Assembly (NCBI GenBank): GCA_946699065.1
Contig: CAMPDV010000020.1
Location: 1,364,001 to 1,428,000, forward strand
Length of the DNA stretch: 64,000 nt
From: Loxodes magnus
Lineage: Eukaryota > Ciliophora > Karyorelictea > Loxodida > Loxodidae
Reading direction: 5' to 3'
Positions 23,671 to 33,331 of the stretch are shown in pieces. Both the position numbers and the translations under genes were made by a program. Numbering within the stretch: the stretch's first letter is position 1; every line of letters begins with the position of its first letter. The notes under the pieces are model-generated. The model searched no databases and was not told the origin of the DNA. It saw only the letters and a list, made by a program, of their open reading frames with translations.

Positions 23671-25891
23671 ATGAATGTTGGCTTTGTTCCTAAAATGGTA
23701 GAGGAAAAACCTAAAAACGCTACCAATTAAAGGTGTCCATAGCATAGGTATTTTAGATTTGACGAAGGAAGAATTATATTTTCCAGTGACTTTGACTCTG
23801 GTAACTGTATGAAAGTAGAAAGAATGTCTTCTAATTGATATCTTGCTTGAACTGCTCCTGATTGTGTGGATACTACAGTTGAAACTTCGTATAGAACTTG
23901 ATTTTATTTTTCTGTTAAAGGCTTTGAAAAGGACGTTACAATATCGTTTACTGTTAAAAATTTGAACTTATAAGGAAAGCTGTTTAGAGAAGGAATGAAG
24001 CCAGTGTATAGGTCTTTACCATCAGCACCGAATTGGGAAAGGATATAAGATTCTATTTCTACTAATGTAACTGGTGAAGTAGGAACCAACTTTGAAATCC
24101 TCTTTAGGCACAAATTTCAATACAGCAACGAAACCGTTTATTTCGCTTTTTGCTATCCATGGTCTTATGAGGAAAACCAAAGTTTACTTACATTGCTAGA
24201 AAACAAATTCAAGCATGACGATTAAATTTATTTCTATAGGGAAAATTTAGTTTACAGCCTTGAAAGCAGGAGATTAGATTTAATTACAATTAGCTCTTAT
24301 GATGCAATCACTACTAAAAAGGAAAACAAAGTAAATTTTCTTTTCCCTGATAAGCAAGAACGCTGCTAGAAGTAAGACTTCATGTAGATATGAAAATAGT
24401 AAGAAAATGGTTTTCTTGACAGCTAGAGTACATCCTGGAGAAACGCCATCTTAGTTTGTAATGAATGGAGCAATTAAATTTCTTTTGGATAAGCATGATC
24501 CTCGAGCTATCTAATTAAGAAAGTAGTTTGTGTTCAAAATAATTCCAATGATTAATCCTGATGGAGTATGAAGAGGATATTATAGAGCTGATACGATGGG
24601 ACGTAATTTAAATCGCTATTATAATTGTGCAGTTATTTCAGAGCATCCAACTATATACGCTATAAAGGAGTACATTAACTCATAGAAAGAAAGCTTCTTT
24701 TTTTACTGCGATTTACACTCTCATGCATCAAAAAAAGGAAGTTTCTTATATGGAAACCATATTGTTGATTTTCTAAAACAAGTTGATGCTGTAACTTATG
24801 CAAAACTATGTGCTATCAATACCAAAAACTTTGATTTTGAAAATTCAGTTTTTTCAGAAAAAAATATGAGAGCAAAGGATAGAAAAGATGGAATGACGAA
24901 AGAAGGATGTGGAAGAGTTTCTGTCTATAGAATAACAAACTCTCCATTCTGCTACACATTAGAATGCAATTATAACTCTGGAAGAATGGTTAATTTTCTA
25001 ACTCCTGCGCCTTACTAGTATGATTCATAAGCAGGAAAATGAGAATATTTGATAGAAGATGAAGTAACTGATAACAAATCATCTCTCTATTCTTAAGGAG
25101 TTCCTGTATATACAATTCCTGTCCTTGAAGATATAGGGAAAGGTCTTTTATGCGCTATTTTAGATGTTTCTGGACCTAATAGCTTATCAAGATTGATAAC
25201 TGATTAATCTATGCAAACTTTGCTAGATGTCAAAGTGAATGTAGCCTAAAAGCTGATAAACTCAATTCCCTTCAGATTTGATTCTTTTTTAAAAAAGCTA
25301 GGAAGTAATAAAGAATAACTCACTCTATACATAGAAACCTAGGGTAAAAAACCAGCTCAGAACAAAAAAAATAAAACACCTTCAAAGATTAAATAAGAGG
25401 AAGAAAAGGAAAAAGAAAGAGCTCCTTCATTAGTTCGCATTAGATTTTACAAGAAACCACCTAAACCTAGTAAATTGTAGATTATTGATAAAGCCGCTTA
25501 GGTAACAATTGAAGAATGTAAGGTTAAGTTCTAGTAAGTTAAGTTAGAGCCAAGTAGTCACATCAATTTTCCCTTAATCACTAGCAGTAATTAAAGCAGT
25601 TAGGCTTCACTATTTGAACAAAACCAACCTATTCGTTTAAAACAAGTAATTAAGAATCTCTAGTAAAAGCCAAAGTTACTAGTAAGAAATTTACTTATTA
25701 TAGTAAATTTTGCTTTAGCCAGTTACCTTAAAGAAGAAGCACAATCTGAGGTAAAGAAGTTTCTTAAGCTTAAAAAAATAATCTATCACTCCTATTGGAA
25801 TTCAAGAAATAAACTCAAGTAAGTATTAATTTAAAAGGCTTTAACTAAACTCCAAGCAGGAGGAGCCGCACTTAGCACATCAAAATTATGA
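23671..25891 (+). CDS. AGBL5: Cytosolic carboxypeptidase, CCP5/AGBL5 type
   Basis: A 734-residue M14-family metallocarboxypeptidase that trims glutamates from tubulin; CCP5 relatives remove the branch-point glutamate. The N-terminal beta domain (about 1-200) is followed by the catalytic domain. Zinc ligands are His249 and Glu252 in RVHPGE and the His of DLHSH (about 344). Other matches are MINPDGV, GRNLNRYY and ASKKGSFLYGN. The segment FSEKNMRAKDRKDGMTKEG is very close to animal CCP5. Catalytic Glu426 is in YTLECNYNSG. The tail beyond 530 is Lys/Gln-rich. One 16-nt intron (24372-24387, GTAAGA...TGTAG) restores frame just before the zinc motif. The stop is TGA 25889. It lies 2 kb from the TTLL gene, which acts in the opposite direction on tubulin. 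Confidence 0.96.
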
Positions 25892-26103
25892 CTTGACTGT
25901 GTTTTAATATTTTTAAAGTATTTAAGTATTCAGTATGTCTTTTAGATATTGAAGAAACAAGCTGCTTCTAAATTAAGCTACTTAAATGCATACTCTTAAT
26001 ATATTTACTAGCAACTAAGATGGTTAATTAAAATAAGCAATCTTTTCTTTCTTTCTCATTTATTTAAAAATAATAATAATAATATACTTAAAAGTTAAAG
26101 TAA

Positions 26104-26758
26104 TTTCTTCTGGGCTTTTAACCAAGTGCCTGTCGCTATTTTTTTTACGTGGATGAATATCTCGTCTTGTTTATATGTGGTAAATTACCACTAATAATTA
26201 TTCAGTTCTTGATAAATTTTTCTATTTATAAATCCATTTTCAATTATTCAGAGTTCATTCATTATCTTTCATGTTTTTTGTTGTTCTCTTATCTACAGTT
26301 ATTTTTAGGCTCAGCATTTTCGTAAAATATGTCAATTAAATGACAATAACAGCAGCTTTTTAATCCGTTTTTCCTGGACTTGTTTCTAAAACACTTTTTT
26401 TTCCAATTCCTCTAATGCTTTTTGTAACTTTATGTCTGTTTTTCTTCTTATTATATTCTTAGTCAATTAATTTATTTGAGTCTTTTTCTATAACCATATT
26501 TTGCTATTGACTAACTATCAATTATTATTGCTCATAAATTTTCTGTTCTATTACTAAGTCATTTTAGATTAACTGACAACGTAGTATTAATAACTCATTA
26601 TTTAATCGTCAATATTGTTCATTAATTATCTAATTTTCCCCCTTATTTTGAACCGTTTCTTCATATTTTTAGATTATTTTTTACATTTAATCTATTTTAT
26701 TTTAGAGTTTTTTATCTAATTTATTTTAAAGTTATTCTATCTCTAAAGTTCCTATCAT
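26104..26758 (-). CDS. Coiled-coil protein, 3' end uncertain
   Basis: From ATG 26758 the frame gives a Gln/Glu/Lys-rich coiled coil (MIGTLEIEQLQNKLDKKL onward, to about residue 95), a basic patch (KKKNRHKVTKSIRGIGKK) and then a mixed region. TGA 26255-26257 would end it at 167 residues. If that TGA and another five codons later are Trp, the frame continues to about 26104 through a less AT-rich segment that looks coding (RRDIHPRKKNSDRH). No TGA closes that longer frame, so a TAA stop or an intron is needed. The 5' side also stays open. No family is recognised. Confidence 0.5.
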
Positions 26759-27449
26759 AACTCAACTTTCTGATGAATAACTCAATCCCTCTTGTTTCTA
26801 TCACTTTTTCTTCACTTTTTTCACTCTTTTCTCCTTAATTTTTTAAGTTAATTTTCGAGAGACTAACAGATATCTCTATTAATTTTTTCCTAATTTACTT
26901 AATCTTAAATAGTTAATATATTAATGCTTAAATACATATGCTAAGTATATTTTATACCCAAGATTAATAGTAAACATAATTATAATCCTTAAGCCTTTTA
27001 ATTTAACTATATCTTTCTATTTGTTACACTTTAAGATAAACTTTCAACATATAAATATTATTATTTTAAGTCTAAGCCATCAATTAAGTATTTTAGTTAA
27101 TGCTACTAGCTTTGATAGAATTTAAATTAAGCATAGATAGTTAGATGTGCTATATCTGATATATCAATTAATTATAAGCAAATTCTGATGGTTAAAGTGA
27201 TTCGTTTAATAATATTTATCTTTCATTTCAAGAGTTATAAATTTTGCAAATTATTGCTATATCTGATTTCTTAGCCTCCTTATTAAAATAGCAGGTAATA
27301 GATATATAGATTAGAGGGCATATTAAAAAGCTTGAAGTAATATAGTGCATAGAGTAAGGCTAATGTAAAGTAATTATTGTAGCACTAAGTAAATTATAAA
27401 TTAGCTTTGTTTAATTTAGCTTGCCTTATATAGTTTATAGAACTCCATT
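26759..27449. other. AT-rich divergent spacer
   Basis: About 690 bases between the coiled-coil gene (-) and the carrier gene (+). It presumably holds both promoters. No motif or gene is seen. Confidence 0.45.
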
Positions 27450-28307
27450 ATGTAAAAAAAGAAGAAAAACATTGCTAAGCATCTTTTTTCAGGTGCAGTT
27501 GCTGGAGCAGTATCACGCTCCCTAACACATCCGTTAGAGAGAGTTAAAATTTTAAGGTAGACAAGCAATGTGGAATATGGATAGATTTCAATTTTTAAGA
27601 TATTTCCTGAAATGTATAAAAGAGAAGGATATAAAGGGTTCTTCAAAGGTAACTTGACTAATGTATTGAGGATAATTCCCTTTTCAGCTACAGAGTTCTA
27701 TACTTTTGAGATATATAAAAGCTTATTTAACTTAAGTGGAAATTTACATTATTTCTTTTGTGGAGCTTGCGCTGGCATGACTGCTTCTACTATTTCTTAT
27801 CCTCTTGATGTGGTTAGAGCAAGACTATCTGTTTAAACAGCAACTGCTTCCTAGTATAATGGAATTATAAATGGTTTTAGTTCAATAATAAAGAAAGAAG
27901 GATTAATTGGTCTTTACAAAGGATGGACAATGACTATGGCAGGTATAGCTCCTTATGTTGCTTTCAAAATGGCCAGCTTCTAAATTCTTAAGAATAAGTT
28001 TTAACCTCCTCGTGATAGTCCTAATTTTGTTATTGTAAACATGGCTCTTGGAGCAAGTGCTGGGGCTATCGCCGCTACATTGACTCATCCGACAGATTTA
28101 TTAAGAAGAAAAATGTAGATGAAAGGTTTCGAAGTAGCAGAAACAGAGAAATACAGCTCATTAAAAGATTGTATAAGTAAAATATACAAAAGAGAAGGGT
28201 ATAAAGGATTCTATAGAGGACTTATTCCTAATTACTTGAAAGTTATTCCATCAAATGCAATTGCTTTTATGATAAATGAGGTTCTTAAGAGAAACTTTAA
28301 TATCTAA
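27450..28307 (+). CDS. Mitochondrial carrier family (SLC25) protein
   Basis: A 285-residue solute carrier of the inner mitochondrial membrane. It has the three ~95-residue repeats, each with the Px[D/E]xx[R/K] signature: PLERVK, PLDVVR and PTDLLR. The companion motifs EGYKGFFKG, EGLIGLYKG and EGYKGFYRG follow each. This gives six membrane helices. The pattern is nearest to the CoA/ATP-Mg/adenine-nucleotide carrier group (SLC25A16/A24/A42), but the substrate is not fixed. There is no intron. The protein reaches its natural family end at KRNFNI followed by TAA 28305-28307. No TGA occurs in any plus-strand frame for the next ~235 bases, so TAA is taken as the stop. Confidence 0.9.
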
Positions 28308-28728
28308 CATTCATTTTATCTTATCTAACTTATATTTTCTTTAAATATAGTCAAATATATTTTATTCCTCTAAAACTTTTAGATGTCTATATGCAACGCT
28401 AAAGAATTACAATCAGCAAGCATTGCTAATAATATGCTGCTAATAATTCTACGATTAATACTATAAGTCATCCAACTCTAATCCTTTCACTAAAAGCATT
28501 AGAATATAATTAAAACTTATAAATATCTTATCAATTTACCAAAATTGATAGTTTAACTGTAAATATCTGCAAAACAAGAAGATTATGCTACTTTAACTAA
28601 TTTATAATATCTTAGCACTAACTCTTTTATAATTAACTTTCATGCTATAAACCAGTAAGATTAACTGAGAAAATATGCTTATAAGCATTTATATTAGTTT
28701 AAGTGAATATAATAAGATTGGAAATTTA
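28308..28728. other. Convergent 3' spacer lacking TGA
   Basis: The spacer lies between the carrier (+) and the FkbM gene (-), both of which seem to end at TAA. It is AT-rich. The plus-strand ORF from 28675 overlaps the 3' end of the FkbM gene and is its shadow. Confidence 0.45.
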
Positions 28729-30027
28729 TTAACCGAAATGTTTCTTAAATACGTTTTTTCTTGTGATCATTATATCAAATGGCTTGTCCTATCTGTCAAC
28801 AAAACTTTCGTTGAACAGCAAATCGAAGGTAATTTATCTGATTTTTGGAGTAAAGTTACCACTAAATCACTGTTTTCTCTCTTCACATAAAGTTCGCTAA
28901 GAACCTTTAAATCTGGATTTAAGGAGATAAATATTCATTTTTAAATGGTCTAGTAGTTGCATAAAAATATTATCATAGCATTTTCTTAATTTCTTAGTGT
29001 AAGGATAATTTCATTCCATTACTATCACTATTTTCTCTCTAGATTTTTCAAATATTTTCTAAGCTCCTTGCATTGCATAACACTCAGAACCTTCTATATC
29101 CAGTTTAATGAAATCTATTTCTTATTAAGGAATCATATCATCAAGCTTTATTGTTTCTACCAGCTCGCTCTCTCAAAATTTTCACCCTTTTGTGAAATTT
29201 TGAATAATAGTTGCAGATCCTGACAACTGTTGCTTACTGTCTTGGTGCAAAGGATGACTTATATTTATGAAAGATTTTTAGTTTGATGCTGCCAGCTTAA
29301 AAGGAATCACAACTTTATCCAATCCATTTTAGAAAACATTCAAAAGCAGATATTAATAGACTGTGTACAGAGGCTCAAAAGCTAACACAAATCCACTCAA
29401 ACTTTCATTTTAAACTAATTTTCCCATTTTAACGCTATGTACTCCACTGTTAGCTCCTAAATCCACAGCAATCATTCCTGGCTTAAGAATCTTGGAGTAA
29501 ATAAAGACAATATGATTTTCTCACAGACATCTCTTATCATAGTTACTAATTGTACCACACACTTTATCTGACAAATTACAGCAAAACTAAATATAATTTT
29601 CTCTAAAAGGTATCTTTCATTAATTAAAATACCCACATGATTTATTAAGCTTATTAAAAAGTGGCCTTCATTGTGTGTAGTTAGTACTATACTTAGATGT
29701 CAATTTAGCATACAAATATTCATTCAAAAGTATCTGCTTTTACAATTTTGCTTAGTCACTAGAATCATCCTCTTCAATTTTAAGAGGTTGCTTCTCAATC
29801 TATTACAGAAAATTCTATTTGTTTTACTTCAGTGCGTTCTACAATTGAACTTTATAATCGTTTTAAAACTGAGTTTGAATAGGCTTAAACATGTTCTAGT
29901 ATTCCTCAAAGAAGATATATTCATGCACTAAGATAAAAAATACTATATTCATTATTATTATAAATACCAGACAGCCAAATAGTGTTTCTTTTCAGTTCAG
30001 TCATAGATTTTTTATTTTTTCCCACAT
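28729..30027 (-). CDS. FkbM-family methyltransferase, membrane-anchored
   Basis: A 432-residue protein. Residues about 14-40 form a hydrophobic anchor, so a lumenal Golgi/ER position is likely. The C-terminal half is an FkbM-type S-adenosylmethionine methyltransferase fold: KPGMIAVDLGANSG (SAM site), an acidic strand end VLAFEP, and EIDFIKLDIEGSECYAMQGA. The family methylates sugars and other small or glycan substrates. The start ATG 30027 gives MWEKIKNLW; five or more tryptophans are TGA. The last coherent part (KPFDIMITRKN) ends at HFG then TAA TAA (28726-28731). The next in-frame TGA is 66 codons further, in AT-rich DNA. A paralog at 55110-56447 ends at the matching place, also TAA. Confidence 0.88.
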
Positions 30028-30646
30028 TTAATTTCTATTTAAAATTACAAATTTTAAGTATTTGCTTTAGAACTTTTCTAGCCTTTATTTCAATAATTCT
30101 AGCTTATTCTAAGAATTAAAAAAGACAAATAGACTCCTTTTTAAACTTTAATGAGGAAGGATTAAAATAAATTAGCTATAATATTTGGGTTTAAAAGTGA
30201 AGAAATAAATAAGCAAAGCATACCCTAATTAACTATTATTAGGAGCTAAATAAAATAGATACCATTTATCTCTCACTTTAATTAAAGTTAAAGGTAAATA
30301 CCTAATTAATAGATACTTCTATTAGTACTTACAATTCCTTCTTATTGAAAGGTATTTATAAATAGGATGTCTTTTTTATTTTGGCTGTCATAGATATACA
30401 ACATATAGCTTATAGTTATTGAATTATTTGATATAAAGCATATCTCTATTTCTTATAATTCCCTTATACAATTAGCTACTCTCTTTATATATAAACTATT
30501 AGTATCTATACATATCCTTTTGCAAATAGCTTATATAATTTATTATTACAAGATAAGTTGAAGAAGCAATCAAGAAACCTATAAACAGATAGCAAGTTTA
30601 TCAAGTAATTTATACCAAAATTAAAGCAATGAAAAACTTAAGGAAA
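30028..30646. other. AT-rich spacer
   Basis: About 620 bases upstream of the FkbM gene and downstream of the RING gene, both on the minus strand. Nothing is recognised. Confidence 0.45.
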
Positions 30647-31554
30647 TCACTATAACTACAGATCTCCTACACTCAAAGCTAAAGTAAAATTAGTCTAAAT
30701 CTCTTGATCGTAATAATCTTGCTGATTTATAAAGAATTATCCTTAAAGAATATCTTGTCTGCAAATAGGACAGCTTGTTTTAAACTTGCTTCATTGTTTG
30801 ATGCATTCTAGATGATATTTATGCCTATATAAGGAATTACTAGCATAGTAAAGTACTAATTCACTATCCAGCCTCACATTCTTGAATACAAATGCAGCAA
30901 GTTAGGGTTTCGTCTATCTTTGTTACAACTGATTTGTATTTTTCAATCGCAAATTGAGCTCTAAGGGATATTTCGAAAGGAACTTCCACTCCTATGTTTT
31001 GCATAAACTCTGCAAATATTGAACCTGAAAAGAAACACAAAAAGAAGAGTGAGACAAGGAAAGGTGTAGCTACATAAATATATCCAAGAGCTAGCAAAAT
31101 AAGTACAAATGCTGATAAAATTGGAGTCCTTTTTTTGCAAAAATCGCTTCTATCTAAGTAATAGAATGTTCCTAGAACGATAAGGATAACTTAAAGGCTA
31201 ATTAATAGTTAAAACTTACAACTACCACACAAAGATAAATATTTTGGCCCATTTAGGTAATTCCTAAAAACCTTACCTCCTTAAAACGTACATTACTATA
31301 TTCTGACAAATTGGTAATATTTAGCAACATGCATAGTGAATAGACCACTCTTATAGCCTGCTATCTGAGCAACCTTTTTTATCAATCAAATTAATGATTA
31401 GTACTGACAACAAAATAAATAAATAATTAAAGCTGCCTATGATGTTATAAAGCGTCGAGGAATGAATTTAATATAAAAACGAACGGGCTATATTTTGTCT
31501 GACTCGATGTATGTCTTATTGCAAGTTTTAATTAAGAATCTAATCATTTTCCAT
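30647..31554 (-). CDS. Multi-pass membrane RING-H2 E3 ubiquitin ligase
   Basis: A 292-residue protein with several hydrophobic segments and a C-terminal RING-H2 finger. The finger reads CCIC, then STLLCQHKYHLEC, IKQW and SCPICRQ, so all eight zinc ligands are present. The Trp of IKQW, conserved in E2-binding RINGs, is coded by TGA. Upstream, the segment SRLQEWSIHYACCQILPIC resembles the cysteine-rich helix of plant-type membrane RING proteins. Two introns are required: 16 nt (30825-30840), which falls inside the finger, and 13 nt (31264-31276, GTAAGG...TTTAG). A 28-nt alternative for the second shares the same acceptor. Start ATG 31554 (MENDQIL); stop TGA 30647. It likely ubiquitinates membrane substrates. 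Confidence 0.88.
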
Positions 31555-32201
31555 TTTATTTGAGTTTATATAGTTCAATCCCTGAAAGTTTTTAATAAAA
31601 CTAATATAATTCTCTCAATTTTCTGTTAAAATGCTTTATAAACATTCCTATTGTTTTAGTAAGTTTCTTATCAACGATTTTAAAATATAGGTTAGCAAAG
31701 GAATGCTTATAATATAATAATTACTGAATTATTTACTTCACCTTTCTCTATAACCTAGCTATTTTGCTTCTTTAATAACATCTTTATACGAAAAACTTCT
31801 TTTAAAAGTCTAGATTTAAGTTAAATACTTTAAATACTCTGAATATAATCAAATACTGGATATTATAATTTGAAGTAGTTATGGATACATTTAAAAGATT
31901 TAGTATGGTTACTATGCTAGTAATGAATACCAAATTTTTGCTTTATTTAATAGTACTTTAGCAATAAAATTTTAGTATAGAAGACTATTTAATCACTTAA
32001 AAGAAGATGCTTTAATTTTGCTTTTTAGATAGATTAGTAACTTATGCTTCTAAACTTAAAACTCTCATTTCAAAATTTATCCAAACTATTACTGAAAATT
32101 GAAGCTGCGAAAGTTAATAATGCTAACCATATTTTAGATTTACAGTAAATGATGCAATTACTAAGTTAAAAAACAATCACTAAATTGAATATTCTAGATC
32201 C
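31555..32201. other. AT-rich spacer
   Basis: About 650 bases between the thioredoxin and RING genes. A plus-strand ORF, ATG 31881 to TAA 32181, would encode 100 residues with an N-terminal hydrophobic stretch. It is AT-rich and not supported enough to call. Confidence 0.4.
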
Positions 32202-32567
32202 TCAGTCCTCTAGCTATGGTATATGCTTATTTATCAGATCTTTCAGTAAACTTTCGTTTGCTCCGTTAACTTCCGCAACCTATCGACCTTACAAAAATAG
32301 CACAAATTTAGGTTTAGAACTATTGTTAATTTCCTTCAAAGATGGAATTTTCTCTGTATCGACTACAAGAAATTCAATTCTTTTTTCTCATTCTTCATAT
32401 GAGAAGCAGATGTTCTTTAACTATGGAACCATAAGAAAACAAGAACCGCTCCAACTGGGAAACACATCTAAGACTTGAAGCTTAGTAACATTATCATTGC
32501 AGATAGCATCAAACTACTCTTAGTCCTTTATAGTAATAAGTCAATCAGGAATAGCTTTAGGAGGCAT
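32202..32567 (-). CDS. Single-domain thioredoxin-like protein, altered active site
   Basis: A 121-residue, one-domain thioredoxin fold. After a helix (PDWLITIKDQEQFDAI) comes the strand VLDVFPSW and the active-site position SWSGSC, where normal thioredoxin has WCGPC. The first cysteine is Ser, so ordinary disulfide exchange is unlikely. The cis-Pro strand KPKFVLFLQGRQVAEVNGAN matches the thioredoxin domains of NME8/NME9 and the dynein arm light chains LC3/LC5, which are ciliary. TGA codes Trp in PDWLI and EEWEKR. Start ATG 32567 (MPPKAIP), stop TGA 32202-32204, no intron. The ciliary role is inferred from similarity of the strand pattern only. Confidence 0.85.
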
Positions 32568-33331
32568 TTTATTTATATCTTTAAATTAAATTTAAGAATT
32601 TCATTTCAATCTTCTAACGCTCATTCTATCCCTTCCATACTTACTCAATTCAAGACCAACAATCTCCATCTACTTCTTCTAACTTTACCTTACTTTGCTA
32701 CTAAATATATTACATTTTCTATCTCTCAAGTCTTACCCATTATATATTACTCAGTTTTAGCAAAGAAAACTAGAATAGAAGTTATAAAATTACAGAGACA
32801 TAGATAAATATCCAGTATAATACTCTTAAACTAATTACAAAATAGATAATATGAAGATTCAAGCTAGCAATAGTAAATTAGCCATTACAAGCTTAATTTT
32901 GCAATAACAACAAGCTAAAATGTAACTCCTAAGCTTAATATAGTCAGATATTACTCAATTAAAGTAATAAAATTAGTTAATCTATTAACGATGTAACAAT
33001 CAATAATGTTAATGAAAGATCATAACTGCATCTATTTTAATAAGGAAAGAGAGATAATCTAACTGGGTAATAAACTAAATTATATTTTTCCCACTAGCAT
33101 TTATAAATTTATCACCGTTTAATTATTTCTAGTGCTTAGCACATTCTTTATAAGCAAACTACTTTAAACTAAACTTAATTAATATTAAGAAATATTAAAT
33201 TAAATACTTGAAAATGGCTATTAAAAGTAGGTATATTGTGCTAATCTATTGTAAGGAAGCTAAAATATAGATTTCTTTATACTAATAGCAAGTTTTAAAT
33301 AGGAGCTAAAACTAAAATTTAATAATTAGAA
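32568..33331. other. AT-rich divergent spacer
   Basis: About 760 bases between the thioredoxin (-) and the large channel gene (+), presumably with both promoters. A minus-strand ORF at 32545-32715 overlaps the thioredoxin start and is left uncalled. Confidence 0.45.

Noticed and set aside
29671-29931. Plus-strand ORFs here and many others of 60-110 codons inside large genes
   Set aside because: They are antisense or out-of-frame shadows of the FkbM, HTH, RING, TTLL, kinase, zinc-finger and thioredoxin genes, where the other frame carries conserved motifs.
31881-32183. Plus-strand ORF of 100 codons, MDTFKRFSM to a TAA
   Set aside because: It is AT-rich, has no motif, and closes only if TAA is a stop; long TGA-free frames are common by chance in this genome.
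32545-32715. Minus-strand ORF with SKVKLEEVDGDCW
   Set aside because: It overlaps the well-supported thioredoxin start in another frame. It could be a tiny upstream gene ending at TAA, but the evidence is too thin.
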